Made by a program: the position numbers and the translations under genes
Notes under the pieces: model-generated
Told to the model about the DNA's origin: nothing
Database searches by the model: none
Seen by the model: the letters and a program-made list of their open reading frames with translations, nothing else
Source: Sphingomonas alpina
GTDB lineage: Bacteria > Pseudomonadota > Alphaproteobacteria > Sphingomonadales > Sphingomonadaceae
DNA length: 64,000 bases
Direction of reading: 5' to 3'
NCBI RefSeq assembly: GCF_014490665.1
Contig: NZ_CP061038.1
Coordinates: 4,982,501 to 5,046,500, forward strand
Part shown: piece after piece, positions 17,736 to 27,195 of the stretch
Layout: every line of letters begins with the position of its first letter
Numbering within the stretch: position 1 is the first letter of the stretch

Positions 17736-18230
17736 ATGGCAGTTGATCTGTTTTTGAAGATTGATGGTGTTCAGGGCGAATCACGCAAGAAGAACCATCA
17801 GGACGAGATTGATATTATTTCGTTCGATTTCGGTGCGGTGCAGCACGGATCATTCCATTCTGGCGGTGCAGGCGGCGGCGCCGGCAAGGCGGAGATTTCG
17901 GATATTCGTATCCAGAAGGAAGTGGATAAGTCATCGCCACTCCTGTTCAAGGCTTGCGCGTCGGGTAAGCACATCAAGGAAGCGGTCATCTATTCGCAAA
18001 AGGCTGGCGACGGCGAGCAGGCGTTGACCTATTACAAGATTAAGCTTGAGGACATTATCGTTTCCGATATTCATAATAACGGCGCTGCAGGCGGCGACAA
18101 CATCATGGAATCGGTTACCTTCAACTGCGCCAAAGTGACATTCGACTATCAGGCGCAGAACGAGAAGGGCGGCAAGGACGGCGGCGTCGTCACTGCCTAT
18201 TACGACATCCGTCAGAACGAGGCGGGCTAA
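17736..18230 (+). CDS. hcp: Hcp (TssD), T6SS inner-tube protein
   Basis: The product is 164 residues with AGGAG upstream of the ATG. The sequence follows the Hcp family: AVDLFLKIDGVQGESRKKNHQDEIDIISFDFG, then ASGKHIKEAVIYSQKAG and YYKIKLEDIIVSDI, ending in VVTAYYDIRQNEAG. It forms hexameric rings that stack into the secreted tube. A 66-base AT-richer gap after tssC suggests extra promoter input for this highly expressed gene. Confidence 0.96.
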   Translation: MAVDLFLKIDGVQGESRKKNHQDEIDIISFDFGAVQHGSFHSGGAGGGAGKAEISDIRIQKEVDKSSPLLFKACASGKHIKEAVIYSQKAGDGEQALTYYKIKLEDIIVSDIHNNGAAGGDNIMESVTFNCAKVTFDYQAQNEKGGKDGGVVTAYYDIRQNEAG

Positions 18231-18258
18231 TCAGCCCGGGTCGTCCGTACAGCGTGAA

Positions 18259-19038
18259 ATGAACAACGCGGACGATCTTTTGCGGTCGGGCGACCTCGAC
18301 GGTGCGCGTAGCGCACTGATCGAGGGCGTCCGCCGTAAACCCGGCGACGTCGAGACACGTCTTTTCCTCTTCCAGCTGCTCGCTGTACGCAGAGAATGGG
18401 ACAAGGCTGCGACGCATCTGGCTACATTGGCGCAGCTGTCGCCCGAAGCAGCGATGCTCGCCATCGTGTATAACCAGGCGATCAGCGCGGAACGTGAGCG
18501 CGAAGCCATATTTGCCGGTACATCGACGGCCATCATTCATGGTGGGCCGTCCTGGGCGGAAGGCTTGGCCGCAGCAATCCGCTACATCGCTGAAGGCCGC
18601 GAAGAAGAAGGGCTTGCCGCGCGTGAGCAAGCCTTTGCCCAGGCGCCCGAAACGCCCGGTACGATCGACGGGCAGCGCTTCGAATGGATTGCGGATGCCG
18701 ATGCGCGCTTCGGCCCGTGTATCGAGGCGATTATCGGCGGACGATACGGGCTGCTCCCGTTCGATGCGATTGCCGGAATGAAAAGCGAAGGACCAAAGGA
18801 TTTGCGCGATATCGTCTGGTATCCGGTCGAGATCGCGATGAAGGCAGGAACGTCGATCGCGGCGCTGCTGCCGGCGCGCTATCCCGGTGTCATTGCGGAG
18901 GCGGCCGAACAATTGGGTCGTACGACCAACTGGCACGACGGTACAACCGGACAAATCGGATCCGGCCAACGGTTGTGGACTCTTTCCGACGAGCAGGATT
19001 GTGGATTGTTGTCGGTTCGTTCACTCGTGATGGATTGA
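18259..19038 (+). CDS. tagJ: TagJ (ImpE-family) T6SS accessory protein
   Basis: The product is 259 residues. The N-terminal half has TPR-like helices (ADDLLRSGDLDGARSALIEGVRRKPGDVETRLFLFQLL). The C-terminal half carries the ImpE sequence RFEWIADADARFGPCIEAIIGGRYGLLPFDAI and DIVWYPVEIAMKAG. TagJ binds the N-terminal helix of TssB and modulates sheath recycling by ClpV in systems that possess it. It lies 28 bases after hcp and 11 bases before tssE. Confidence 0.9.
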   Translation: MNNADDLLRSGDLDGARSALIEGVRRKPGDVETRLFLFQLLAVRREWDKAATHLATLAQLSPEAAMLAIVYNQAISAEREREAIFAGTSTAIIHGGPSWAEGLAAAIRYIAEGREEEGLAAREQAFAQAPETPGTIDGQRFEWIADADARFGPCIEAIIGGRYGLLPFDAIAGMKSEGPKDLRDIVWYPVEIAMKAGTSIAALLPARYPGVIAEAAEQLGRTTNWHDGTTGQIGSGQRLWTLSDEQDCGLLSVRSLVMD

Positions 19039-19049
19039 TCGGGGTTCCC

Positions 19050-19580
19050 ATGGCCGTCACCCAACGACTGACCCCGACATTATTCGACAAGCTGGTCGCC
19101 GACCTCGATATTTCCGGCATGCGCGACACGAGCGATGAAACACCCGAGGTCGCCCGCGAGAAATTCCGTTATTATTCGGTGCCGAAGCTCGAACGGTTCA
19201 ACGAGGCTGCTTTGCGCGCGACAATAAGGCGCGATCTCGCCTGGCTGCTGAACACCACCAATCTGGAATCGCTGATCGACCTTGAACCCTATCCCCGAGT
19301 CGCCGAATCGGTGCTCAATTTCGGGTTGACCGATCTGGCGGGCAGAACATTGAACCGGCGTGCGGTGCTGGCTCGGGCGCGCGAAATACGCCGCGCCATC
19401 AGGCTTTTCGAACCGCGACTCAATCGCGAGGGGCTGACTGTCGATCCGGTCGACGATGATACCCCGCATGCCCTGACCTATCTGATTCAGGGTGACATCA
19501 CGTCCGCGGCACAGGTCATGCCGGTCAAATTCAGGACCGAGGTCGAAGCCGAAACTGCCACGGTCAACGTCCGTGAATAG
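19050..19580 (+). CDS. tssE: TssE, gp25-like T6SS baseplate protein
   Basis: The ATG at 19050 gives a normal-length product (about 176 residues); the open frame extends upstream only as overlap with tagJ. Family features are LRATIRRDLAWLLNTTNLE, YPRVAESVLNFGLTDLAGR and REIRRAIRLFEPRLN, the gp25-like baseplate wedge domain. It lies between tagJ and tssF in the usual order. Confidence 0.94.
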   Translation: MAVTQRLTPTLFDKLVADLDISGMRDTSDETPEVAREKFRYYSVPKLERFNEAALRATIRRDLAWLLNTTNLESLIDLEPYPRVAESVLNFGLTDLAGRTLNRRAVLARAREIRRAIRLFEPRLNREGLTVDPVDDDTPHALTYLIQGDITSAAQVMPVKFRTEVEAETATVNVRE

Positions 19581-19592
19581 CCGGCTCCCCCG

Positions 19593-21470
19593 GTGAGCGG
19601 CGGGATCGATCCGCGCCTGTTGCGCTTCTACAATGACGAACTCGCCTATCTCCGCGAAGAGGCGCGTGCGTTCGGTGAAGAGCATGAGGCGGTCGCCGGA
19701 CGGCTCGGGCTGAAGACGCCGACCGATCCCGACCCTTATGTGGAGCGGCTGCTGGAAGGCGTCGCCTATCTTGGCGCGCGCGTGCAGCTAAAGCTGGCCG
19801 ATCAGTACCCCGAATTTACGCAGCATCTGCTCCACGCGGTTCAACCGCATTACCTCGCGCCGACCCCTTCCATCTGTATCGCCGGCTTCGAACCGAACGG
19901 TGGAGATCCCGGGCTGATCAAGGGTTATGTGGTCCCGCGCGGAACGCCGATGGTGGCGACCGCGCACGATCAGGGCGGCGTTTCGGTCGAATTCCGTAGC
20001 GGGCACGATGTGACGCTGTGGCCGATCAAGATCACCCAAGTCGAGTATCTCGCCAGCCGTGCTGCTGTCGCGCCCTTTGCGTCGAGCGCCAATGTCCGGG
20101 CGGAAGCCGGGCTGCGACTGCGCTTCGAGGCGACGGATGGTGTCGACCTGCCACAGATCTTGCCTGAGTCTCTGCCGCTCTATCTTGCAGGATCGGAAGC
20201 GGTGCCGGCCGAGCTCTATCGACAGATCATCGGCGAAACACTTGCGGTGGTGGCCAGGTCCGCCGACGCTGCCCAAGGGCCGGAAGGATGGATGAAGCTG
20301 CCGTTGCCCGGGCAGGTGGGGTTCGACGACAATCAGGCGCTGCTCCCGTCCGAACTGCGCTCGTTCCGTGGTTATCGGCTGCTGACCGAATATTTCGCAT
20401 GTCCGGAACGTTTCCTTTTCGTCGACCTGAAGGGGCTCGCGCGCGCTTTTGCCGCGAGCCCCAAGGCCTGCGATGTGGTCCTGTTGTTCGACCGGTCCGC
20501 TCCCGTTCTCCACAATGCGCTCGACCCCGGCAATTTTCGTCTGTTCGCCACCCCTGCGATCAACCTGTTTGAAAAGCAGCTTGGTCGGGTGCAGGTGTCG
20601 CCGTTCGAGCATGAGCATCATGTCATACCCGATCGTGCTCGCCCGCTCGATTTCGAGGTTTTCCGTGTTCTCGAAGTTCAGGCGCACCGCCCCGACAAGA
20701 TCGATGCGCGCACGGTTGCCCCACTCTACGCGTTCGGCGCGTTGCTTTACGACTGGAACGAGGCGTTATTCTATACGACTCAGCTCCGCCCGCGGCGTCT
20801 CTCCACGCGAGAACAGCGGCTGCGACGGCGCGGCGAGTACACCGGGACCGAAACCTGGATCAGCCTGACTGCGCCTGGCGACGCCACCCGCCTTGACGGA
20901 GTCCAGGAACTGGCGGTGCGCGCGTTGGTGACCAACCGGGAATTGCCCGAATTGCTGACCTTTCGCGGTGAGCAGCATTTCATCGTCTCGGGGATTCCTG
21001 CGCGTGCGGTCAGCGTTTTGCGCGCTCCGACCCGGCCGCGTCCGCCGCTTGGCATGGGCGATGCCGCGTGGCGCGTCATCGGCCATTTGACGCCGAACTA
21101 CGCCACGCTTGCGCCCGAGGATCATGATGATCCTCAGGTGCTGCGGGACCATCTCGCCTTATATGGCCGGCAAGATGATGCGGCGTCGCGACGGCAGGTT
21201 GACGGGGTTATCGGAATCCGCTCGTCCAAGGTCGCGCGGCGAGTGCCCGGGCTCGACCGTATGGCGATCGCACGGGGACACCGGATCAAGGTAACATTGG
21301 ACGATGCCGCCTTCGACAAGGGACGAATGTTCCTGTTCTCGGCTGTGCTCGAACGTTTCCTCGCCGAGTTTGCGAGCATCAATTCGTTTACAGAAACTCA
21401 CGTCAAGAGCGCCAATGAAGGGGAGTTCCAGCAATGGCCGCCAAGGATCGGGCGCCGTTACACCATCTGA
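19593..21470 (+). CDS. tssF: TssF, T6SS baseplate wedge subunit
   Basis: The GTG at 19593, 12 bases after tssE, gives 625 residues. The start (IDPRLLRFYNDELAYLREEARAFGEEHEAVAGRLGL) is characteristic, as are YVERLLEGVAYLGARVQLKLADQYPEFTQHLLHAVQPHYL and the C-terminal SAVLERFLAEFASINSFTETHV. With TssE, TssG and TssK it forms the baseplate around VgrG. It overlaps tssG by 37 bases. Confidence 0.96.
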   Translation: MSGGIDPRLLRFYNDELAYLREEARAFGEEHEAVAGRLGLKTPTDPDPYVERLLEGVAYLGARVQLKLADQYPEFTQHLLHAVQPHYLAPTPSICIAGFEPNGGDPGLIKGYVVPRGTPMVATAHDQGGVSVEFRSGHDVTLWPIKITQVEYLASRAAVAPFASSANVRAEAGLRLRFEATDGVDLPQILPESLPLYLAGSEAVPAELYRQIIGETLAVVARSADAAQGPEGWMKLPLPGQVGFDDNQALLPSELRSFRGYRLLTEYFACPERFLFVDLKGLARAFAASPKACDVVLLFDRSAPVLHNALDPGNFRLFATPAINLFEKQLGRVQVSPFEHEHHVIPDRARPLDFEVFRVLEVQAHRPDKIDARTVAPLYAFGALLYDWNEALFYTTQLRPRRLSTREQRLRRRGEYTGTETWISLTAPGDATRLDGVQELAVRALVTNRELPELLTFRGEQHFIVSGIPARAVSVLRAPTRPRPPLGMGDAAWRVIGHLTPNYATLAPEDHDDPQVLRDHLALYGRQDDAASRRQVDGVIGIRSSKVARRVPGLDRMAIARGHRIKVTLDDAAFDKGRMFLFSAVLERFLAEFASINSFTETHVKSANEGEFQQWPPRIGRRYTI

Positions 21471-22456
21471 CGTTTCTCGCCAGGGTGGCGGCGCAAGCGC
21501 GGCGGTTCGGGTTGTTTCCCATTGCACGCGGGGCGGAAGCGCGCGCGCCCGATTTGCCCCGTATCGGTCGAGCAAGGCGGCCGTCGCAGAACATCGTCGA
21601 CCTGTCGCAGGTGCCGACAATGGCGTTTCCGGACTCGACGCTGGAGGATGTCGAGATCGTGGAAGGGCGTGCGCGGGTCAGCGGCTATTGGTTCGGTCTG
21701 ACTGGTCCAATGGGACCGCTGCCGTCGCACATGACCGAATTCGCATCGTTCGAACGGCGCTACGCGACAACCCGTCCGTTCGGGCGCTGGCTCGATCTGC
21801 TGGCTGGACGGATGCTGCAATTCTTCTTTCGCGCCTGGGCGGATTCGCAGCCTGCCGCGCAAGCGGATCGGCCTGCCGAGGATGGATTTGCGGACAAGAT
21901 TGCACAGCTTACCGGCGCCACCGAAGGCGTTCGTGACGACGCCGCTTTTCCGGCCCGCGCGCGCGTCCACTACGCCGCCTTGTTCGCCTCACGGCGCAGC
22001 GCCGGCGGAATTGAAGACGCGGTCGGGCATCTGATCGGACAGCGTGTGACCGTCATCGAGTATCAGCCGCGCTGGCGCGATGTCGAGGCGGAGGATCGCA
22101 CCCGGCTGGGCCGCAGCTTTTGCGCATTGGGGACCGAAGCAATGGCGGGGACCAAAGTCAGCGTCGCTTCCGATGCATTTCGCGTCGTCGTACGGGCGAG
22201 TTCACGCGCCGACTATGATGCCTTGTTGCCGTCCGGCGCGCGCTTCCGTATCCTGTCCGAAGCACTCGATGCTTTCGCCCCGAGCCATCTCGAATGGGAT
22301 GTCGCGATCGAGGTCGCAGGCAGGCATACGCGCCCGGCGCGCCTCGATGGCGGCACACGCCTCGGCTGGACGGGGTGGGTAGGAACAATCAAAGACGACA
22401 CCATTTGCGCAGATGCGCATCTCCGGCGTCCTGTGCGACAAGAGGAATACGCATGA
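21434..22456 (+). CDS. tssG: TssG, T6SS baseplate wedge subunit
   Basis: The product is 340 residues. Landmarks are LHHLTFLARVAAQARRFGLFPIARGAEAR, VSGYWFGLTGPMGPLPSHMTEFASFERRY and the late RLGWTGWVGTIKDD. It overlaps tssF (37 bases) and shares an ATGA overlap with clpV (22453-22456), indicating coupled translation. Confidence 0.94.
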   Translation: MAAKDRAPLHHLTFLARVAAQARRFGLFPIARGAEARAPDLPRIGRARRPSQNIVDLSQVPTMAFPDSTLEDVEIVEGRARVSGYWFGLTGPMGPLPSHMTEFASFERRYATTRPFGRWLDLLAGRMLQFFFRAWADSQPAAQADRPAEDGFADKIAQLTGATEGVRDDAAFPARARVHYAALFASRRSAGGIEDAVGHLIGQRVTVIEYQPRWRDVEAEDRTRLGRSFCALGTEAMAGTKVSVASDAFRVVVRASSRADYDALLPSGARFRILSEALDAFAPSHLEWDVAIEVAGRHTRPARLDGGTRLGWTGWVGTIKDDTICADAHLRRPVRQEEYA

Positions 22457-25107
22457 CCGATATCAGCCGTGCATCATTGTTCGGGCGGCTCGACGCGACG
22501 ACGTTGAAAGCGATCGAATCCGCGACGAGCTTCGCCAAGATGCGAGGCAATCCCTATGTCGAACTCGTTCATTGGGTGCATCTGCTCCTGCAGGATCCAC
22601 AGGGCGATGTCGCGGCGATCCGCGCCGCGTTCGGAATCGACGATGCGCGGCTTGCCCGTGACGTGATCGCGAGCCTCGACATTCTGCCGCGCGGAGCATC
22701 GGCAATCGCCGATTTTGCGCCACAAGTGGAGGAAGCGATCGAGAAGGGCTGGCTCTATGCCTCGCTTCAGTTCGGCGCGGCCAGGATCCGCTCGGGCCAT
22801 CTGATCTTCGGGATGCTCAGGACGCCGACGTTGCGCAATGCCTTGTTCGCGATGAGCGGTGAATGGCGCAAGATCTCTGTGGATCGGCTGGGGACGGAGT
22901 TCTCGGCGATTGTGAAGACGTCCGGTGAAACGACCGAGACGGCGGCTGCCGACGATGTCGTCGGTGCGGCGCCACCGAATGCCGCCACCGGCGAAGCGCT
23001 GGCCCGCTTCTCGGTCGACCTGACGGCGCGTGCGCGTGCCGGAGAGATCGACGCGGTGGTTGGCCGGGATGCGGAAATCCGCCAGTTGATCGACGTGCTG
23101 CTGCGCCGCCGGCAGAATAATCCGATCCTTGTGGGCGAGGCTGGAGTCGGCAAGACCGCAGTGGTCGAGGGGTTCGCACGCCGCATCGTCGACGGTGACG
23201 TGCCGCCGCCGTTGCGGGGGGTGTCCCTGCGCTCGCTCGATGTCGCGCTGATGCAAGCCGGTGCCGGCGTGAAGGGCGAGTTCGAGAAAAGACTGCGCCA
23301 GGTGATCGACGAGGTCGAAAATGCCGCGACCCCCGTCATCCTGTTCATCGACGAGGCGCACACGCTGGTTGGTGCCGGTGGGCAGGCCGGGACGGGCGAT
23401 GCCGCGAACCTGCTGAAGCCAGCGCTGGCACGGGGTCGCCTGCGCACGATTGCCGCCACCACCTATGCGGAATACCGCCAGTATTTCGAGAAGGACCCGG
23501 CACTCAGCCGTCGTTTCCAAACGGTCCAGGTCAGCGAGCCCGAGACCGCGGTGGCGATCGACATGCTGCGATCGGTAGTGTCGGTGATGGAGGCGCATCA
23601 CAATGTCGTCGTGCTCGACGAGGCGGTCGCGGCGGCCGTGACATTGTCGCAGCGTTACGTGCCCGCACGTCAATTGCCCGACAAGGCGGTCAGCCTGCTC
23701 GATACGGCGGCTGCGCGGGTGGCGGTATCGCAGCATGCGACGCCCGCGCCGGTCGAAGACCGGCGTCGTCGGTTGGAACTGCTCGAGTCCGAACGCGGCG
23801 TGGTCGAGCGTGAGACCGAGGGGCGCTATCGCGATGGTGACCGGCTCGCCGTGATCGATGCGGAGATCGCCGCAGCACGCGACGAAGTGTCACGCATTGA
23901 GGAAAAGTGGGCGCGCGAGAAGGACGCGCTGGAAGCTGTGATAGCGGCGCGTGCCGCGCCGGTCGATGCCGACCATATGTCCGGCGATGACAAGCTCGAA
24001 CCGGCGCTGGCGGCGCTGGCGGAAGCGGCGGGGGACGATCCCATGGTGTTCGGCGTCGTCGATGCCGACGCCATTGCCGCGGTAGTGGGAGATTGGACCG
24101 GAATTCCGATCGGTCGGATGGTGAAGGACGAGATCGCCAGCGTTCTGACCATTGCCGACCGGTTGAAGCGGCGCGTCGTCGGGCAGGATCATGCCATGGA
24201 TGCGGTCGCCAAGCGCATCCAGACGAGCCGCGCCAAGCTCGACAACCCGTCCAAGCCCGTCGGTGTGTTCATGTTGTGCGGACCATCCGGGGTCGGGAAG
24301 ACCGAGACCGCACATGCGCTGTCCGACCTGCTCTTCTCCGGCGATGAATCGATGATCGTCATCAATATGAGTGAATTTCAGGAGGCGCATACCGTCTCCA
24401 CGCTGAAAGGCGCACCGGCCGGCTATGTCGGTTACGGCCAGGGCGGGGTACTGACCGAAGCGGTGCGGCGGCGCCCCTATTCCGTCGTGCTGCTGGACGA
24501 AGTGGAGAAGGCACATCCTGACGTCCATGAGATGTTCTTCCAGGTGTTCGACAAGGGCTTCATGAACGACGCCGAGGGGCGGCACATCGATTTCCGCAAC
24601 ACAATCATCCTGCTGACGTCGAACGTTGGAACCGACCTCATCATGTCACTGACCGAGGACGAGGAAACGGCTCCCGATGCGGAAGGCCTCGCCACCGCGC
24701 TCCGCCCCGAATTGCTCAAGGTATTCCCGCCCGCGCTGCTCGGGCGGTTGCTTGTCTTGCCCTATTACCCACTCAGTCCGGATATGCTTGCGGGCATTGT
24801 CCGGCTCCAGCTTGGGCGGATCGAACGGAGGATTGCCGACAATCACGGGATCGTGTTGGAGATCGGCGCCGACGTTGTCGACCATATCGTCGCGCGCTGT
24901 ACGGAAATTGCCTCAGGCGGCCGAATGATCGATGCGATCCTGACCAATACCATGCTGCCCGAAATGTCGGTGGCGCTGCTTGAGCACAAGATGCGTGGAG
25001 AAGAGGTATCCCGAATTCAGGTCAGCGTAGCGGGTGACGGATTTGGCTATAACTTTGTCGGAAAATCGGAGCCGGCCAATGAGCCGATCGAAGATGTTGC
25101 GGCGTGA
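22453..25107 (+). CDS. clpV: ClpV (TssH), AAA+ ATPase that recycles the T6SS sheath
   Basis: The ATG at 22453 has AGAGGA 6 bases upstream and overlaps the tssG stop; the product is 884 residues. It has a Clp N-domain (about 10-150), a first AAA domain with Walker A GEAGVGKTA and Walker B ILFIDEAHTLVGAGG, a middle coiled-coil (about 410-510), and a second AAA domain with GPSGVGKTE and VVLLDEVEKAHPDV. ClpV disassembles contracted TssB/TssC sheaths. It ends block B's core tss genes. Confidence 0.96.
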   Translation: MTDISRASLFGRLDATTLKAIESATSFAKMRGNPYVELVHWVHLLLQDPQGDVAAIRAAFGIDDARLARDVIASLDILPRGASAIADFAPQVEEAIEKGWLYASLQFGAARIRSGHLIFGMLRTPTLRNALFAMSGEWRKISVDRLGTEFSAIVKTSGETTETAAADDVVGAAPPNAATGEALARFSVDLTARARAGEIDAVVGRDAEIRQLIDVLLRRRQNNPILVGEAGVGKTAVVEGFARRIVDGDVPPPLRGVSLRSLDVALMQAGAGVKGEFEKRLRQVIDEVENAATPVILFIDEAHTLVGAGGQAGTGDAANLLKPALARGRLRTIAATTYAEYRQYFEKDPALSRRFQTVQVSEPETAVAIDMLRSVVSVMEAHHNVVVLDEAVAAAVTLSQRYVPARQLPDKAVSLLDTAAARVAVSQHATPAPVEDRRRRLELLESERGVVERETEGRYRDGDRLAVIDAEIAAARDEVSRIEEKWAREKDALEAVIAARAAPVDADHMSGDDKLEPALAALAEAAGDDPMVFGVVDADAIAAVVGDWTGIPIGRMVKDEIASVLTIADRLKRRVVGQDHAMDAVAKRIQTSRAKLDNPSKPVGVFMLCGPSGVGKTETAHALSDLLFSGDESMIVINMSEFQEAHTVSTLKGAPAGYVGYGQGGVLTEAVRRRPYSVVLLDEVEKAHPDVHEMFFQVFDKGFMNDAEGRHIDFRNTIILLTSNVGTDLIMSLTEDEETAPDAEGLATALRPELLKVFPPALLGRLLVLPYYPLSPDMLAGIVRLQLGRIERRIADNHGIVLEIGADVVDHIVARCTEIASGGRMIDAILTNTMLPEMSVALLEHKMRGEEVSRIQVSVAGDGFGYNFVGKSEPANEPIEDVAA

Positions 25108-25409
25108 GAAGCTCGTGCTGACGGCCGCGATATTCCCGGCAGCAGCGGGATGAGATCGATTGCCGGGCCGCCACTGCTCTTTATGCACCTCGCCGGAACG
25201 GTGTGGTCCCAGGGGGGTTATCGGCAGGGTGCCGAGACGGTTCCTGGCATGTGTTTTCCTACCTGTTTTCTGGATAGCCGGAGATCAAAGCCTATGTACG
25301 GCGGTGCGTTGAGGGCAGCGAAAAGGGATGTGTGCCCGGCGGATCGTCGGTCGACGATATTTGCCGCGCCCTGTATCCTGGGCATGATAGCGAACACAGG
25401 AGAACCGGC
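25108..25409. other. 302-base gap between clpV and the effector module
   Basis: No gene is convincing here; an 88-codon ORF (25150-25416) overlaps the next start and has no family resemblance. No clear terminator hairpin is visible. The gap separates the core tss operon from the chaperone-effector-immunity trio and could hold a promoter for it. Confidence 0.5.
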
Positions 25410-25868
25410 ATGGTAGCCAATGACGAACGATCGCCGGTTGTGGTGAATGCCGAGCCGCCCGCCGGCTGGATCGATAAATCCATGATCATCCATAGCGCGC
25501 CGCTGGCGGGCGGTCAGACGATCGCGCCGACGATCGTTATCGCGCGCGATGCCTTGGGTGGACGCGAGACGTTTCGTGAATATTGCAATCGACAGATTGA
25601 CGGCTTTCGCGTCACGCTGCCGCAATATTTCCGGGAAAGCGAAGGTCCGGGGCGGCTGCACGAGCGCGACGCCTTCCAGATCCAGTTCATGTGGGCGTCT
25701 GGGGCGGGAACGCTGCGTCAACGCGTTTTCTTCATTTCCGCCGGGTCAGGGGTCGTTGTGACCTTTACCACCACAGCCGCTGCGGACGATTATGCCAGGC
25801 ACGAGCCGGTGTTTGAACAATCACTAGCGCACCTGGTCATCGCCCCGGCGCCGGGCAATGATCGCTAG
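25410..25868 (+). CDS. Eag-like (DcrB/DUF1795) T6SS effector chaperone
   Basis: The ATG at 25410 follows AGGAG; the product is 152 residues. It reads as a DcrB/DUF1795 domain (WIDKSMIIHSAPLAGGQTIAPTIVIARD, VFFISAGSGVVVTFTTTAAADDY). Eag chaperones of this fold bind the transmembrane segments of prePAAR effectors and hold them in solution until secretion. The next gene, 26 bases downstream, is exactly such an effector, which supports the call. No signal peptide is present, as expected for a cytoplasmic chaperone. Confidence 0.85.
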   Translation: MVANDERSPVVVNAEPPAGWIDKSMIIHSAPLAGGQTIAPTIVIARDALGGRETFREYCNRQIDGFRVTLPQYFRESEGPGRLHERDAFQIQFMWASGAGTLRQRVFFISAGSGVVVTFTTTAAADDYARHEPVFEQSLAHLVIAPAPGNDR

Positions 25869-25894
25869 GCCGATATGATCAGCCGGGACGCACC

Positions 25895-27193
25895 ATGACG
25901 ATGCCGCCCGCCGCCCGTGTCGGCGACGACATTGCACACAGCAATGCCGGTACCGGCATGCTGCTCGGCATTCTCGCCGGCGCAGCGATCGGTGCCGTGC
26001 TGGTGGCGGCGACGGTGGCGACGGGCGGATTGGCCTTGGTCGCGGCGGCGGGTGCCGCGGCGGGCATGGTGTCGGCCGGCGGCCTTGGCGGCATGTATAT
26101 CGGCGAGGCCTCGATGGGCCCGCCATGCGGCAAGTTCGTCACGGGATCGACGAACGTGTTCATCAATGGCCGGCCGGCGACCTTTACGTTCGGGTCGTTC
26201 GCCCTGTGCAGCAAGGATGGCAGCACTCCGATCCCCCTCGCCACCGGTTCGTCGACGGTAATGATCAACATCGGCTTGGCCGGCCGGCAAGACGAGAAGA
26301 TTGGGTGCAGCGCGAAATCGGTCCCGCAAGTATCGCCCAACGTCTTTATCGGCGGCGCCAGTGCTCAGGACCCGAGGGTGACGATCACGCCCGAGGTGCC
26401 GGCCTGGGCTGTGACGACACTCACGGTGCTTGGCATTGCGGGGGCGATCGCGGCGCTGCCGTTCGCGATCGCAACGGTGGGTGTGGCGGCAACGATCGGT
26501 GGTGTGGTGCTGGGTTTTGCCGGTGCTCATTTCGGCGCGCAAGGAGGGCGCGCGCTAGGGGAAGCGCTGGGACTATCGGAAGCGGGCATACGCTCGCTGG
26601 AGATCGCTGGCGGCTTCCTGGGCGGTATGGCTGGTGGCGTGGCCGGAACGAAGGGCACGCAGGCATTCAACAGCCGCTATCAAATCAAGATCGATCCCAA
26701 CTCTCTGGGGGCGAACGGTGGCAATATACGGGTCGTGCCGCGGCAACTTCCCAAGACTGAAGGCCTAAGTCCGAACGACCCGTACATCCTGTTCAACGAG
26801 ACCTACAAAGGCGCGCGGCCGAATCCGCGAATGGCAGGGCCGCAGGGTGGAAATCTACAAGCCAATCACGGGTTGCAAGGCAAATGGGCTCAGGAAAACC
26901 TGAAGCAATATGGTTATGACAGTAAACTTGCCCCTGCCGAAACGATCGCGACCGGCGCGGTCAAGCCGTATGAGCACACGATCATTTCCAATCGCCAGAA
27001 TGCCCGAGCGGCAGCTCGCGTCGCCAACGGGCAGGGGAAATGGAGTTCGACGCTGAATGACGAGCTGGCCAATACCGCATCGGATTACAAAGCGGCTGGC
27101 TATAGCGATGCCACCATATCGAAAGTGTTGAATCAGCAATATCGAATGCTCGATAAGATTGGTGCTCCATACACTAAAGTTCCGGGATATTAA
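25895..27193 (+). CDS. prePAAR/PAAR T6SS effector with unassigned C-terminal toxin domain
   Basis: The product is 432 residues. The N-terminus has a prePAAR motif AARVGDDIAH (AARxxDxxxH). A hydrophobic hairpin follows (about 20-62), then the PAAR domain (about 65-150: MGPPCGKFVTGSTNVFINGRP...), then a second hydrophobic region (about 168-225). This layout is that of class II prePAAR effectors. The C-terminal part (about 270-432) is soluble and AT-richer. It contains QANHGLQGKW (His325) and PYEHTIISNRQNAR (His361), suggestive of an HNH/endonuclease-VII-like metal-dependent nuclease. That is inference; the motif could also belong to another His-based toxin. A SUKH-like gene follows after 2 bases. 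Confidence 0.85.
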   Translation: MTMPPAARVGDDIAHSNAGTGMLLGILAGAAIGAVLVAATVATGGLALVAAAGAAAGMVSAGGLGGMYIGEASMGPPCGKFVTGSTNVFINGRPATFTFGSFALCSKDGSTPIPLATGSSTVMINIGLAGRQDEKIGCSAKSVPQVSPNVFIGGASAQDPRVTITPEVPAWAVTTLTVLGIAGAIAALPFAIATVGVAATIGGVVLGFAGAHFGAQGGRALGEALGLSEAGIRSLEIAGGFLGGMAGGVAGTKGTQAFNSRYQIKIDPNSLGANGGNIRVVPRQLPKTEGLSPNDPYILFNETYKGARPNPRMAGPQGGNLQANHGLQGKWAQENLKQYGYDSKLAPAETIATGAVKPYEHTIISNRQNARAAARVANGQGKWSSTLNDELANTASDYKAAGYSDATISKVLNQQYRMLDKIGAPYTKVPGY

Positions 27194-27195
27194 AA

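Noticed and set aside
25150..25416. 88-codon ORF between clpV and the Eag-like chaperone
   Set aside because: It overlaps the chaperone start, has no ribosome site and no recognisable features.
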